Shown in pieces: positions 23,705 to 31,173 of a stretch of 64,000 nt of DNA; position 1 is the first letter of the stretch; the number at the start of each line of letters is the position of its first letter. The translations under genes and the position numbers were made by a program. Location: contig NZ_JAPEMB010000001.1 in the NCBI RefSeq assembly GCF_026343125.1, forward strand, positions 4,221,501-4,285,500, written 5' to 3'. Origin of the DNA: Streptomyces sp. NBC_00094. Lineage in GTDB: Bacteria; Actinomycetota; Actinomycetes; Streptomycetales; Streptomycetaceae. A model generated the notes under the pieces. That model was not told the origin of the DNA and ran no database searches. It saw only the letters and a program-made list of their open reading frames with translations.

Positions 23705-25366
23705 ATGAGCGTGAGCGAGCAGCCGCCGACGCCGGCGACGCAGGCGGCCCTCCCCGGGCCCGTCGCCGAGATCGCCGCCGGATACGCCTTCGACGGCGCC
23801 GCGCTCGATCTGGGGGCGCTGCTCTGGGACGGCACCTGCCACCCGGCCGCGCCGGTCCGCATCCCGCTGCCGATGCTCAACCGCCACGGTCTGGTCGCGG
23901 GCGCCACCGGCACCGGCAAGACGAAGACGCTCCAGCTGGTCGCCGAGCAGCTCTCGGCGCAGGGCGTGCCGGTCTTCCTCGCCGACATCAAGGGGGACGT
24001 CTCCGGGATCTCGGCGCCCGGCGAGGACGGAGAGAAGGTCCGGGAGCGGGCCGCCCAGGTCGGCCAGGAGTGGCGGGCGACGGGCTTCCCCTGCGCGTTC
24101 TACGGGCTCGGGGGCATCGGCCCGGGCATCCCGGTGCGTGCCACGGTCACCAGCTTCGGTCCCGTACTGCTCTCCAAGGTGCTCCAACTCAACCAGACGC
24201 AGGAGCAGTCGCTCGGCCTGATCTTCCACTACGCCGACGCCAAGGGGCTCGAACTGGTCGACCTCAAGGACCTGCGGGCGGTGGTCGCCTTCCTGGTCTC
24301 GGACACCGGGAAGGCCGAACTGAAGGGGATCGGCGGGCTCTCGACGGTGACGGCCGGGGTGATCCTGCGGTCGATCACGGCGTTCGAGCAGCAGGGCGCG
24401 GGCGGTTTCTTCGGGGAGCCGGAGTTCGACACGAGCGAGTTCCTGCGGGCGGCACCGGACGGGCGGGGCACGGTCTCGGTCCTGGAACTGCCGGCCGTAC
24501 AGGACAAGCCGCAGCTCTTCTCGACCTTCCTGATGTGGATGCTGGCGGACCTCTTCCACGACCTGCCGGAGGTCGGCGACCTGGAGAAGCCGAAGCTGGT
24601 CTTCTTCTTCGACGAGGCGCATCTGCTCTTCAAGGGGGCGTCGAAGGCGTTCCTGGAGTCGATCACGCAGACGGTCCGGCTGATCCGCTCGAAGGGAGTG
24701 GGGATCTTCTTCGTCACGCAGACCCCGAAGGACGTTCCCCCGGACGTGCTGGCCCAGCTCGGCAACCGGGTGCAGCACGCGCTGCGCGCCTTCACCCCGG
24801 ACGACGCGAAGGCCCTCAGGGCGACGGTGCGGACCTTCCCGAACTCCGCGTACGACCTGGAGGAGGTGCTCACGGGGCTCGGCACGGGCGAGGCGGTGGT
24901 CACCGTACTGAGCGAGAAGGGTGCCCCGACCCCGGTGGCGGCGACCCGGCTGCGGGCCCCGGAGTCGCTGATGGGCCCGGTCGACGCGGCCGTACTGGAG
25001 GCGGCGGTGAGGGCTTCGCCGCTGTACGGGCGGTACGCGGAGGCGGTGGACCGGGAGTCGGCGTACGAGCGGCTGACGGCCGAGCAGCAGGCGGCGGAGG
25101 CGGCGGCGCTGGAGGCCGCGGCGGCGAAGGAGGCGGAGAAGGCCGAGAAGGAGGCAGGGAGGGCTGCCGAGAAGGCCGGGAAGGCTGCCGAGAAGGCAGA
25201 GAGGGCTGCCGCGAAGGACGGAGCGAGGGCTCCGAAGCCGGAGCCCTCGCTCGCCGAACAGGTGGTGGGCAGTGGGATCTTCACGTCCCTCGCCCGGTCG
25301 ATCGGCACCCAGCTGGGCCGGGAGATCAGCCGCTCGATCTTCGGGACGGCCCGCCGCCGCAGGTGA
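23705..25366 (+). CDS. HerA-like P-loop ATPase (DUF853 family)
   Basis: Cytoplasmic hexameric-type ATPase of 553 aa. Walker A is GATGTGKTK (66-74) and Walker B lies in KLVFFFDEAHLLF (~300). The ITQTVRLIRSKGVGIFFVTQTPKDVP stretch with its sensor glutamine follows. Residues ~455-525 are a charged Ala/Glu/Lys coiled coil, and the C terminus ends with a basic ARRRR. The family (E. coli YjgR-like) is related to HerA/VirB4 motors; its cellular role is unclear. No nuclease such as NurA lies nearby. Confidence 0.85.
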   Translation: MSVSEQPPTPATQAALPGPVAEIAAGYAFDGAALDLGALLWDGTCHPAAPVRIPLPMLNRHGLVAGATGTGKTKTLQLVAEQLSAQGVPVFLADIKGDVSGISAPGEDGEKVRERAAQVGQEWRATGFPCAFYGLGGIGPGIPVRATVTSFGPVLLSKVLQLNQTQEQSLGLIFHYADAKGLELVDLKDLRAVVAFLVSDTGKAELKGIGGLSTVTAGVILRSITAFEQQGAGGFFGEPEFDTSEFLRAAPDGRGTVSVLELPAVQDKPQLFSTFLMWMLADLFHDLPEVGDLEKPKLVFFFDEAHLLFKGASKAFLESITQTVRLIRSKGVGIFFVTQTPKDVPPDVLAQLGNRVQHALRAFTPDDAKALRATVRTFPNSAYDLEEVLTGLGTGEAVVTVLSEKGAPTPVAATRLRAPESLMGPVDAAVLEAAVRASPLYGRYAEAVDRESAYERLTAEQQAAEAAALEAAAAKEAEKAEKEAGRAAEKAGKAAEKAERAAAKDGARAPKPEPSLAEQVVGSGIFTSLARSIGTQLGREISRSIFGTARRRR

Positions 25367-25378
25367 TCGCGGCGGTGA

Positions 25379-26932
25379 TTACTCGGTGACCTCGTGGTGG
25401 TCGTCGTGCAGGCCGCCGCCGCTGCCCGCGTCGCCCGTGGTCGGGGTGGAGACGACCGGCTTGCGCAGCGAGGAGATGTCGTGGGCGTAGGTGCCCACGG
25501 CGTTGGCGATGACGTCGATGTTGACGTCGAAGGCCGTCATGTTGACGTTGTCGAGGTTGTCGCCCTTGGCGTGGTAGTTCACGTCGTACGCGACACCAGC
25601 CTCGCCGCCGTACTTGGCGGCCTGGGCGGCGGTCTTGATGCCTTCGGCGCCGGTGAAGGTGCCGCCGGAGGGGATGCCGACCGCGATGAACGGGCCGTAG
25701 TCGGAGCGGCCGGTGAAGTCGGTGCCCTCGTGCGGGACCCCGCGCTTGTCCATGAAGTCGTTGATGTCCCGCTCCAGTTGGGCCGAACCCTCCGGGCCCG
25801 CCTCGGCGCCGACGCCGTCGGAGTTGTCACCGTCGTACACGAACAGGCTGTAGTTCGGCGAGGCGATCATGTCGAAGTTGAGGTAGAGCTTGATCTCGCT
25901 CTTGTCGAGCGCGGTGAGGTTGTCCACGTAGTGCTCGGAGCCGAGGAGGCCGTTCTCCTCCGCGGACCACCAGGCGAAGCGGACCTTGTTGCGGACCTTG
26001 TCCTTCGACTGGGCGAGTTCCAGGGCGGTCTGGAGGAGACCGGCGGAGCCCGAGCCGTTGTCGTTGATGCCGGGGCCGGCGGTGACGGAGTCGAGGTGGG
26101 AGCCGAGCATCACGGTGTTGGCGGCGTTGCCGCCCCTGGTCTCCGCGATGACGTTGTTGGTGGAACGCTTCTCCTGGAGCTGGCGGATCTCCAGCGAGAG
26201 CGAGACCGGGCCGTTCGCGAGGTCGGCGGCGAGCTGCGTGCCCTCGGCCAGGGTGATGCCGCCGGTCGGGAGCTTCCCCGAGGCGGGGTCGCCGAGGGTG
26301 CCGGAGAGGACGCCGTCGACGTTGTTGTAGACGAGGGCGGCCGCGGCGCCGGCCGCGGCGGCGTTCTGCTGCTTGATGGCGAAGCTGCAGCCACCGCGCT
26401 TGATCAGGGCGATCTTGCCGGTGAAGGTGTCGGAGGCGAAGTCGCCCGGCTCGCAGCCGGTGGTGCCGTCGGCGTCGACGGGCACGGCCGCGAGGGCCGC
26501 CGTGAGGCCGCCGACCGGGGTGGACTTGGTGTACGTCATCGCCTTGACGCCGAGCTCGCGGGGCGCGGGCGAGACGACGGAACCCTTCTCGGCGAGCGTC
26601 TCCGTGAAGAGGAACTCGAACTTCTGGTACCTGACGTCGTAGCCGGCCTTCTTGAGCTGCGTGTACACGTACGCGGCGGAGGCGTCGTGCCCGAGCGAGC
26701 CGGCGGCGCGGTGGCCGCCGGAGGAGTCGGCTATCGCCTGGAACTTCTGCAGGTGCTTGTAGGCGTCCTGGCCGGAGGTCTCGCGGACCAGCTTCTTCGC
26801 CAGCTTGGCGGCATCACGGGCGGGTGCGGCCGTGGGGTCCTGCCCCGCGGTGGCGGGTGAGGAGAGGACCAGCGGGGTGGCGAGGGCTGCGGCAGCCAGA
26901 ATGGCCGCGGCACGGCGCTGGGTTGCGTTCAC
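25379..26932 (-). CDS. Secreted M28 aminopeptidase with PA domain
   Basis: Exported zinc aminopeptidase of 517 aa. The signal peptide (MNATQRRAAAILAAAALATP, cleavage near ATAG) precedes a PA insert (~150-255, with FTGKIALIKRGGCSFAIKQQNA). The M28 metal ligands follow: H in GSHLDSV, D in INDNGSG, EE in WWSAEENG, D in YLNFDMIA and H in NYHAKGD. It resembles Streptomyces griseus aminopeptidase with an added PA domain and a His/Asp-rich tail (LHDDHHEV). Its role is extracellular peptide scavenging. Confidence 0.93.
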   Translation of the reverse strand: MNATQRRAAAILAAAALATPLVLSSPATAGQDPTAAPARDAAKLAKKLVRETSGQDAYKHLQKFQAIADSSGGHRAAGSLGHDASAAYVYTQLKKAGYDVRYQKFEFLFTETLAEKGSVVSPAPRELGVKAMTYTKSTPVGGLTAALAAVPVDADGTTGCEPGDFASDTFTGKIALIKRGGCSFAIKQQNAAAAGAAAALVYNNVDGVLSGTLGDPASGKLPTGGITLAEGTQLAADLANGPVSLSLEIRQLQEKRSTNNVIAETRGGNAANTVMLGSHLDSVTAGPGINDNGSGSAGLLQTALELAQSKDKVRNKVRFAWWSAEENGLLGSEHYVDNLTALDKSEIKLYLNFDMIASPNYSLFVYDGDNSDGVGAEAGPEGSAQLERDINDFMDKRGVPHEGTDFTGRSDYGPFIAVGIPSGGTFTGAEGIKTAAQAAKYGGEAGVAYDVNYHAKGDNLDNVNMTAFDVNIDVIANAVGTYAHDISSLRKPVVSTPTTGDAGSGGGLHDDHHEVTE

Positions 26933-27040
26933 AGAAGTCCTTCCCGGTACGGACGAGGTTGAGGGGAAGTTAGCGATCTCAGGGGGATTCTGTGAACAGG
27001 TTCTGCGTAATTCCTGTCACCTTGAGCAGGATTGACATCT

Positions 27041-27055
27041 GGAATTATCAATTCC
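27041..27055. promoter_or_regulatory. AT-rich palindrome GGAATT-ATC-AATTCC
   Basis: A perfect 6-bp inverted repeat with a 3-nt spacer lies in an unusually AT-rich patch about 110 bp upstream of the M28 peptidase start and 7 bp from the next gene's 3' end. It is a possible operator or -10 region for the peptidase. Confidence 0.45.
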
Positions 27056-27062
27056 ATGATGC

Positions 27063-27686
27063 TTACGCCCCATTGGAGGCTTTCGTCGGCTTCGTGGCCG
27101 ACTTCGCCGCCGCCTTCGTCTCCTGCTTGTGGGCGCGCACCTTCGCGAGCGATTCGGGCCCGGTGATGTCGGCGGCCGAGCGGTACGAGCCCTGCTCGCC
27201 GTACGCGCCCGCCGCCTCCCGCCAGCCCGCGGGCCGCACCCCGTACTGCTTGCCGAGCAGGGCCAGGAAGATCTGCGCCTTCTGCTTCCCGAAACCGGGC
27301 AGCGCCTGGAGCCGCGCGAGCAGCTCCTTCCCGGTCGCGGCGTCCGCCCAGACGGCCTCGGCGTCGCCCCCGTACTCCTCGGCCAGGAAGCGGCACAGCT
27401 GCTGCACGCGCTGGGCCATCGAGCCCGGGTAGCGGTGCACGGCCGGCTTCTCGGAGAGCAGCGCGGCGAACTCCTCCGGGTCGCGGGCGGCGATCTCGTG
27501 TGCGTCGAGATCGTCCGCGCCGAGCCGTGAGGCGATCGTGTACGGCCCCGAGAAGGCCCACTCCATCGGAACCTGCTGGTCGAGCAGCATGCCGACGAGC
27601 GCGGCGAGCGGGGAACGGGCGAGGAGCGCGTCGGCGTCCGGCTGCTGGGCGAGGTGGATGTCGGGCGTCGTGGACTTGGGGCTCAT
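27063..27686 (-). CDS. HhH-GPD-type base-excision repair protein
   Basis: Protein of 207 aa. The DNA-glycosylase-like core has SPLAALVGMLLDQQVPMEWAF at the N-terminal helical region and the helix-hairpin-helix LQALPGFGKQKAQIFLALL near residue 125. The catalytic Asp of HhH-GPD enzymes falls in the following loop but cannot be placed confidently (AADITG is a candidate). A Lys/Ala-rich basic tail (~185-207) probably adds DNA affinity. It is likely cytoplasmic; the base specificity is unknown. Confidence 0.8.
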   Translation of the reverse strand: MSPKSTTPDIHLAQQPDADALLARSPLAALVGMLLDQQVPMEWAFSGPYTIASRLGADDLDAHEIAARDPEEFAALLSEKPAVHRYPGSMAQRVQQLCRFLAEEYGGDAEAVWADAATGKELLARLQALPGFGKQKAQIFLALLGKQYGVRPAGWREAAGAYGEQGSYRSAADITGPESLAKVRAHKQETKAAAKSATKPTKASNGA

Positions 27687-27736
27687 GGTTCGATCATCCC
27701 GCCGGGGCGGGACGCGCGCCCGACGGATTCACCCTC

Positions 27737-27766
27737 CCCCTGCTCTGGGCTTCGCCCGAGCAGGGG
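27737..27766 (-). terminator. Imperfect hairpin downstream of the hydrolase gene
   Basis: A 13-bp stem with one bulged T and a TTC loop (27737-27750 / 27754-27766) lies in the 191-bp gap between the hydrolase stop and the HhH-GPD start, both on the minus strand. Confidence 0.65.
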
Positions 27767-27877
27767 ACCCCCCTCGCGAACCGGTCCAGGGCCGCGAGGA
27801 GCAGGCCCTGGTCGTACGGTGAGGTCACGGAGTACATCCGCCCGAGACCACGACCTCCCGCCCACCCGTGCCGGTTC

Positions 27878-28438
27878 CTACAGGCCCTTGACCCGCACCG
27901 CCGGGTCCTCGCACCACGCCAGGAGCGAGGCCCACTCCCCGTACCCGGAGTCGGGGTTCAGATGCGCGCCGCCCGGGACGTGGTCGACGTCGAGGCCGAG
28001 CGGGGTGCCGTAGTGGACGTCCGCCCCCTCGGGGCAGTACGGATCGCCGTCCCCGTACACGAGCCGCGCCCGCACTCCCGTCTCCGCCAGGTCGAGCCCG
28101 TCGGCGAAGGCGGCGATCGCGGGGATCGACGCGGTCACGGGCGGCGAGGGCGGGGCGACGAGCAGCACCCGGTCGGCGGCGGGCCTGCGCGCCCCGGCCC
28201 GTAGCCACAGCAGCACCGACAGGCTGTGCGCGAGCACCACGAACTCGCCGTCGTCCGGCCGCTCTCCGTGCTCCTCCAGCGCCGCGAGCCACTCCTCCAG
28301 GACGGGCGCGTCGGCCTCGGGTAGCTGCGGATACCGCACCTCGTGCCCGCGCGCCCGCAGCTCCCCGGCGAGCCAGTGCTGCCAGTGACCGGGCGGACGG
28401 TGGTTCTGGAAGCCGTGGAGGATCAGATACGTGGTCAT
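27878..28438 (-). CDS. RBBP9/YdeN-type alpha/beta hydrolase
   Basis: Serine hydrolase-like protein of 186 aa. It begins TTYLILHGFQNHRPPGHWQHWL and has the nucleophile elbow AHSLS (S in VVLAHSLSVLL near residue 72). A late Asp (YGDGDPYC) and a C-terminal His (GGAHLNPDSGYGEW) complete the triad. ATG 28438 places the family N terminus at residue 2; the longer frame upstream is low-complexity. The substrate is unknown. Confidence 0.82.
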   Translation of the reverse strand: MTTYLILHGFQNHRPPGHWQHWLAGELRARGHEVRYPQLPEADAPVLEEWLAALEEHGERPDDGEFVVLAHSLSVLLWLRAGARRPAADRVLLVAPPSPPVTASIPAIAAFADGLDLAETGVRARLVYGDGDPYCPEGADVHYGTPLGLDVDHVPGGAHLNPDSGYGEWASLLAWCEDPAVRVKGL

Positions 28439-28494
28439 GGGCACGATCCTGCGACCGGCGCCCGCGTCCGGTCCACCGCCGTCCACGGGATGGT

Positions 28495-28580
28495 CGGCCG
28501 CCCTCGCCGTCGCCGCCGCCCTCGCCGTCGCCGCCGCCCTCGCCGTCCCCGTCGTCGTCCTCGCCCCCGTGCCCGTGCCC
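28495..28580. repeat. Low-complexity CTCGCCGTCGCCGCCGCC tandem stretch
   Basis: An 18-bp unit (ccctcgccgtcgccgccg) occurs two to three times, followed by degenerate gtc/gcc triplets, in the intergenic space between the hydrolase start and the 3' end of a TetR gene. Confidence 0.75.
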
Positions 28581-28588
28581 GCCGGCTC

Positions 28589-29227
28589 TCAGCCCCGCAG
28601 GGTCAGCAGTTCCCGTATCCCGGCCTTCAGGCGGTCGCTCGGCAGCTCCTGTTCGACCGTCAGGTGGTGGATGACGTCCGGGGAGAAGGGGGCGAGCAGC
28701 AGGTGGGCGAGGAGTGTGGCGTCGGCTCCCGGCCTCAACTGCCCGATGAGCAGGGCGACATGCGTGTGCATCACTCGGTAGGCGCCGCTGAGGTAGCGGG
28801 CGCGAGGGGCCGCGGAGTGGGCGGCGAGCAGGATCTCGCGCTGTTCGCCGACCCGGTCGACGAGCGCGTCGAGGAAGGCGTCGAGCCGTTCGGCGGCCGG
28901 GGCGCCGGGGCCGAGCGGCGGAGGGCCGCTCATGTACGCCTCCTGGAACTGGCGCTCGCGGTCGTCGAGCAGGGCCCACAGGAGCTGGGAGACGTCGCCG
29001 AAGCGACGGTAGACGGTGCCGACGCCGATGCCGCTGGCGTGGGCGACCTGGTTCATGGTGACGGCCTCGGGGCCGTCCTCGGCGACGATCCGGGCGGCCG
29101 CGTCGAGGATCTTCCGCCGGTTGCGGGCGGCGTCGGCGCGCTCGGGGGCGGGGCCGCCGCCGATGGTGGGGAGCAGGCTGAGCATCGGCGCCGCCGCGTC
29201 TCCGGCCTGCGGTTCTCTCGTGCTCAT
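28589..29227 (-). CDS. TetR-family transcriptional regulator
   Basis: Regulator of 212 aa. The N-terminal ~30 residues are disordered; the HTH (~35-80) reads ARNRRKILDAAARIV ... MNQVAHASGIGVGTVYRRFGD. The helical C terminus would bind ligand. A 38-bp palindrome 66-103 bp upstream of the start is a likely autoregulatory operator. No divergent target lies beside it, so other targets may be elsewhere. Confidence 0.88.
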   Translation of the reverse strand: MSTREPQAGDAAAPMLSLLPTIGGGPAPERADAARNRRKILDAAARIVAEDGPEAVTMNQVAHASGIGVGTVYRRFGDVSQLLWALLDDRERQFQEAYMSGPPPLGPGAPAAERLDAFLDALVDRVGEQREILLAAHSAAPRARYLSGAYRVMHTHVALLIGQLRPGADATLLAHLLLAPFSPDVIHHLTVEQELPSDRLKAGIRELLTLRG

Positions 29228-29292
29228 GCGCCGACTCCTGCCCTTCGTCCGTGTCCCCCCTCGTTTGCTCCCCAGGTGTGAGCATACCCGTT

Positions 29293-29330
29293 CCCCCTGC
29301 TAAGCGGATAGTAATCCGTTTAGCAGGGGG
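29293..29330. promoter_or_regulatory. 38-bp near-perfect palindrome (TetR operator candidate)
   Basis: Seventeen-bp arms (29293-29309 / 29314-29330) match except at one position, around a 4-bp centre AGTA. The core CGGATAGTAATCCG is typical of TetR-type operators. It lies upstream of the TetR gene start at 29227. Confidence 0.78.
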
Positions 29331-29390
29331 TGTCCGGCGGGTCGTGGCCGGGGTCGCGGGGCCTGTCCGGCACCCGTACCCGCACACGGA

Positions 29391-29421
29391 AACACCCTCG
29401 GGGGCGTCCCCCGAGGGTGTT
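29391..29421. terminator. Terminator of the CsoR/CstR gene
   Basis: A perfect 14-bp stem (29391-29404 / 29408-29421) with a 3-nt loop, 25 bp beyond the CstR-like stop on the minus strand. Confidence 0.85.
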
Positions 29422-29445
29422 TTCGCGTACGGGTACGTGACGGCC

Positions 29446-29733
29446 CTACGCCAGCGACAGGAAGAGCTTCTCCAGGCGGGCCCGCATCGCGTCGCGGTCC
29501 TCGCCGTTCTTGCGGCCGTCGTCGATGTCGGTCAGACACTGCTGGAGCCCGGTCGCGATGATCGCGAACCCGGCCCGGTCGAGGGCCCGTGAGGCGGCGG
29601 CGAGCTGGGTCACGACCTCCTCGCAGTCCCGGCCCTCCTCGATCATCCGGATCACGCCGGCGATCTGGCCCTGGGCCCGGCGCAGCCGGTTCAGCACGGC
29701 CTTGAGCTCCGCGCCCGCGAGATCGAGTTCCAC
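29446..29733 (-). CDS. CsoR/RcnR-family sensor of the CstR (persulfide) type
   Basis: All-helical DNA-binding sensor of 95 aa. In CsoR copper sensors the ligands are Cys-x24-His-x3-Cys. Here C37 and C66 are kept but the His position is G62, so copper binding is unlikely and the two-cysteine persulfide chemistry of CstR fits better. It is divergent from a rhodanese gene with a palindromic operator between them. GTG 29733 has GGAGGAG upstream. It is expected to derepress sulfur-handling genes when persulfides accumulate. Confidence 0.82.
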   Translation of the reverse strand: MELDLAGAELKAVLNRLRRAQGQIAGVIRMIEEGRDCEEVVTQLAAASRALDRAGFAIIATGLQQCLTDIDDGRKNGEDRDAMRARLEKLFLSLA

Positions 29734-29750
29734 GACAACTCCTCCACAGA

Positions 29751-29764
29751 TACCCCAGGGGGTA
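29751..29764. promoter_or_regulatory. CstR/CsoR operator TACCCC-AG-GGGGTA
   Basis: A perfect 6-2-6 palindrome in the 81-bp divergent promoter between the CstR-like gene and the rhodanese gene. G/C-tract palindromes of this form are the known binding sites of CsoR/CstR proteins. Confidence 0.82.
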
Positions 29765-29814
29765 ATTTACTCCCCAGCACGGGGCTCCGTCGAAGACCAA
29801 GGATGACACCTGCC

Positions 29815-30438
29815 ATGAACGCACCTCTCTCGCTCGACGCCGACCAGGCGCGCACCCGGCTGGACGACCTGACCGTCGTGGACGTGCGGACTCCCCGCGA
29901 GTACGCCTCCGGGCACGTCCCCGGGGCCCTCAACGTCCCGCTCGACCAGCTCGGCCGCGCCGTGCCCGGACTCCGCGAGGCGGCGGCCCGCGGCGAACTG
30001 CTCGTGGTGTGCCAGTCGGGCGGCCGCTCGGCCGCCGCCTGCGCCCGGCTCGCCTCGCACGGCATCGCCGCGACGGACCTCGACGGCGGGACGAAGGGCT
30101 GGGTGGCGCGCGGGCACGGCCTCGACCGCCCGGCCGGCGCCCCGGCGAAGCCGGTCTGGGCGATGGACCGGCAGGTCCGGCTGGTGGCGGGTTCGCTCGT
30201 CCTGCTCGGCCTGGCGCTGGGGCTCCTCGTCCACCCCGCGTTCCAGCTCCTCTCGGCGGGGATCGCGGGCGGGCTCGTCTTCTCGGCGCTCACCGACACC
30301 TGCGGCATGGCCCTGATGCTCGGGAAGCTCCCGTACAACCGCGGCGGGCGCGCCGCCGGGGCGAGCCTCGACGAGACCCTCGCGCGACTGCGTCAGGGGA
30401 AGGGTGAGGGGGAGGGGGAGGCTGCTCAGGGCGTGTAG
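29815..30438 (+). CDS. Rhodanese with YgaP-like membrane domain
   Basis: Sulfurtransferase of 207 aa. The rhodanese domain (~1-105) has VDVRTPREYASGHVPGALNVPL and the active-site loop CQSGGRSA. It is followed by two TM helices (~125-165, DUF2892-like) and an Arg/Glu-rich tail. ATG 29815 was taken; ATG 29803 would add four residues. Divergence from a CstR-type sensor implies induction by reactive sulfur species. Its last 13 bases overlap the 3' end of the convergent TetR gene. Confidence 0.88.
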   Translation: MNAPLSLDADQARTRLDDLTVVDVRTPREYASGHVPGALNVPLDQLGRAVPGLREAAARGELLVVCQSGGRSAAACARLASHGIAATDLDGGTKGWVARGHGLDRPAGAPAKPVWAMDRQVRLVAGSLVLLGLALGLLVHPAFQLLSAGIAGGLVFSALTDTCGMALMLGKLPYNRGGRAAGASLDETLARLRQGKGEGEGEAAQGV

Positions 30439-31109
30439 CGGCGGAGGAACATCTCGACGCCGTCGGTGACGAGCCGCTCGCTCAGTTCCTCGCTCAGCTC
30501 CGTCCCGTACTGCTCGAAGACCATCTGCGGGAAGACGAGCAGCGAGTAGAGCTGGAGGACCGCGACCTCCAGGTCGGGGATCTCCAGGAGGCCCCGGTCG
30601 GCGAGGGTGCGCAGGGCGTCCGCGACGGCGGGATGGTGGCCGGCCGGGCCGTGGGCGCGCCAGGCGCGGCCCAGCTCGGGGAAGCGGTGCAGTTCGGTGG
30701 CGACGAGGGTGCGCAGCGCGCGGCCCTCGTCGTCGGCGCGTACGGCCCGGGCCCAGGCGTGGCCGGCGTCGGTGAGGGCGGCCTTGAGTGCTCCGGGTCC
30801 GTCGGCGGCGACGAGCAGCGCGAGGTCCGGGCCTTCCGTGTGCCCGTCCCCGGCGGCTTCCGACAGGGGCTCGTCGAGGGCGCCGGCGACGACGGCGGTG
30901 AAGAGGGCTTCCTTGCTGCCGAAGTGGTTGTAGACGGTGACCTTGGAGACGCCGGCCTCGGCGGCGATGGCGTCCATGCCGACGCCGAAGCCCTCGCGGA
31001 GGAAGAGATCGCGGGCGGCCCGCACGACGGCCTGCCGCTTACGGGCGGCGCGGGCCCCGGTCGGCGCGGACTTGGGCGCGGACGGGGCGTCCGAGGGCTG
31101 CGCGTTCAT
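30426..31109 (-). CDS. TetR-family repressor of the adjacent MFS pump
   Basis: Regulator of 227 aa. The HTH (~25-70) reads RQAVVRAARDLFLREGFGVGMDAIAAEAGVSKVTVYNHFGSKEALF, close to the AcrR/TetR consensus, with a helical ligand domain after it. ATG 31109 is the start at the divergent promoter. Three AACTGTAC/GTACAGTT half-sites lie between it and the MFS gene, the classic divergent repressor-pump arrangement. Confidence 0.88.
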   Translation of the reverse strand: MNAQPSDAPSAPKSAPTGARAARKRQAVVRAARDLFLREGFGVGMDAIAAEAGVSKVTVYNHFGSKEALFTAVVAGALDEPLSEAAGDGHTEGPDLALLVAADGPGALKAALTDAGHAWARAVRADDEGRALRTLVATELHRFPELGRAWRAHGPAGHHPAVADALRTLADRGLLEIPDLEVAVLQLYSLLVFPQMVFEQYGTELSEELSERLVTDGVEMFLRRYTP

Positions 31110-31128
31110 ACCCGTAACCCTACAGCCC

Positions 31129-31168
31129 AACTGTACCGTTGAGTTCAACTGTACTGTGCCGTACAGTT
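31129..31168. promoter_or_regulatory. Divergent TetR operator (AACTGTAC / GTACAGTT)
   Basis: A perfect inverted repeat AACTGTAC-TGTGCC-GTACAGTT lies at 31147-31168, with a further direct half-site AACTGTAC at 31129-31136. The right arm ends 5 bp before the MFS start codon, so bound repressor would cover the MFS transcription start. Confidence 0.8.
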
Positions 31169-31173
31169 CAGTT

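Noticed and set aside
23242..25389. 715-codon plus-strand frame
   Set aside because: Out-of-frame shadow of the HerA-like gene; low-complexity Gly/Arg sequence.
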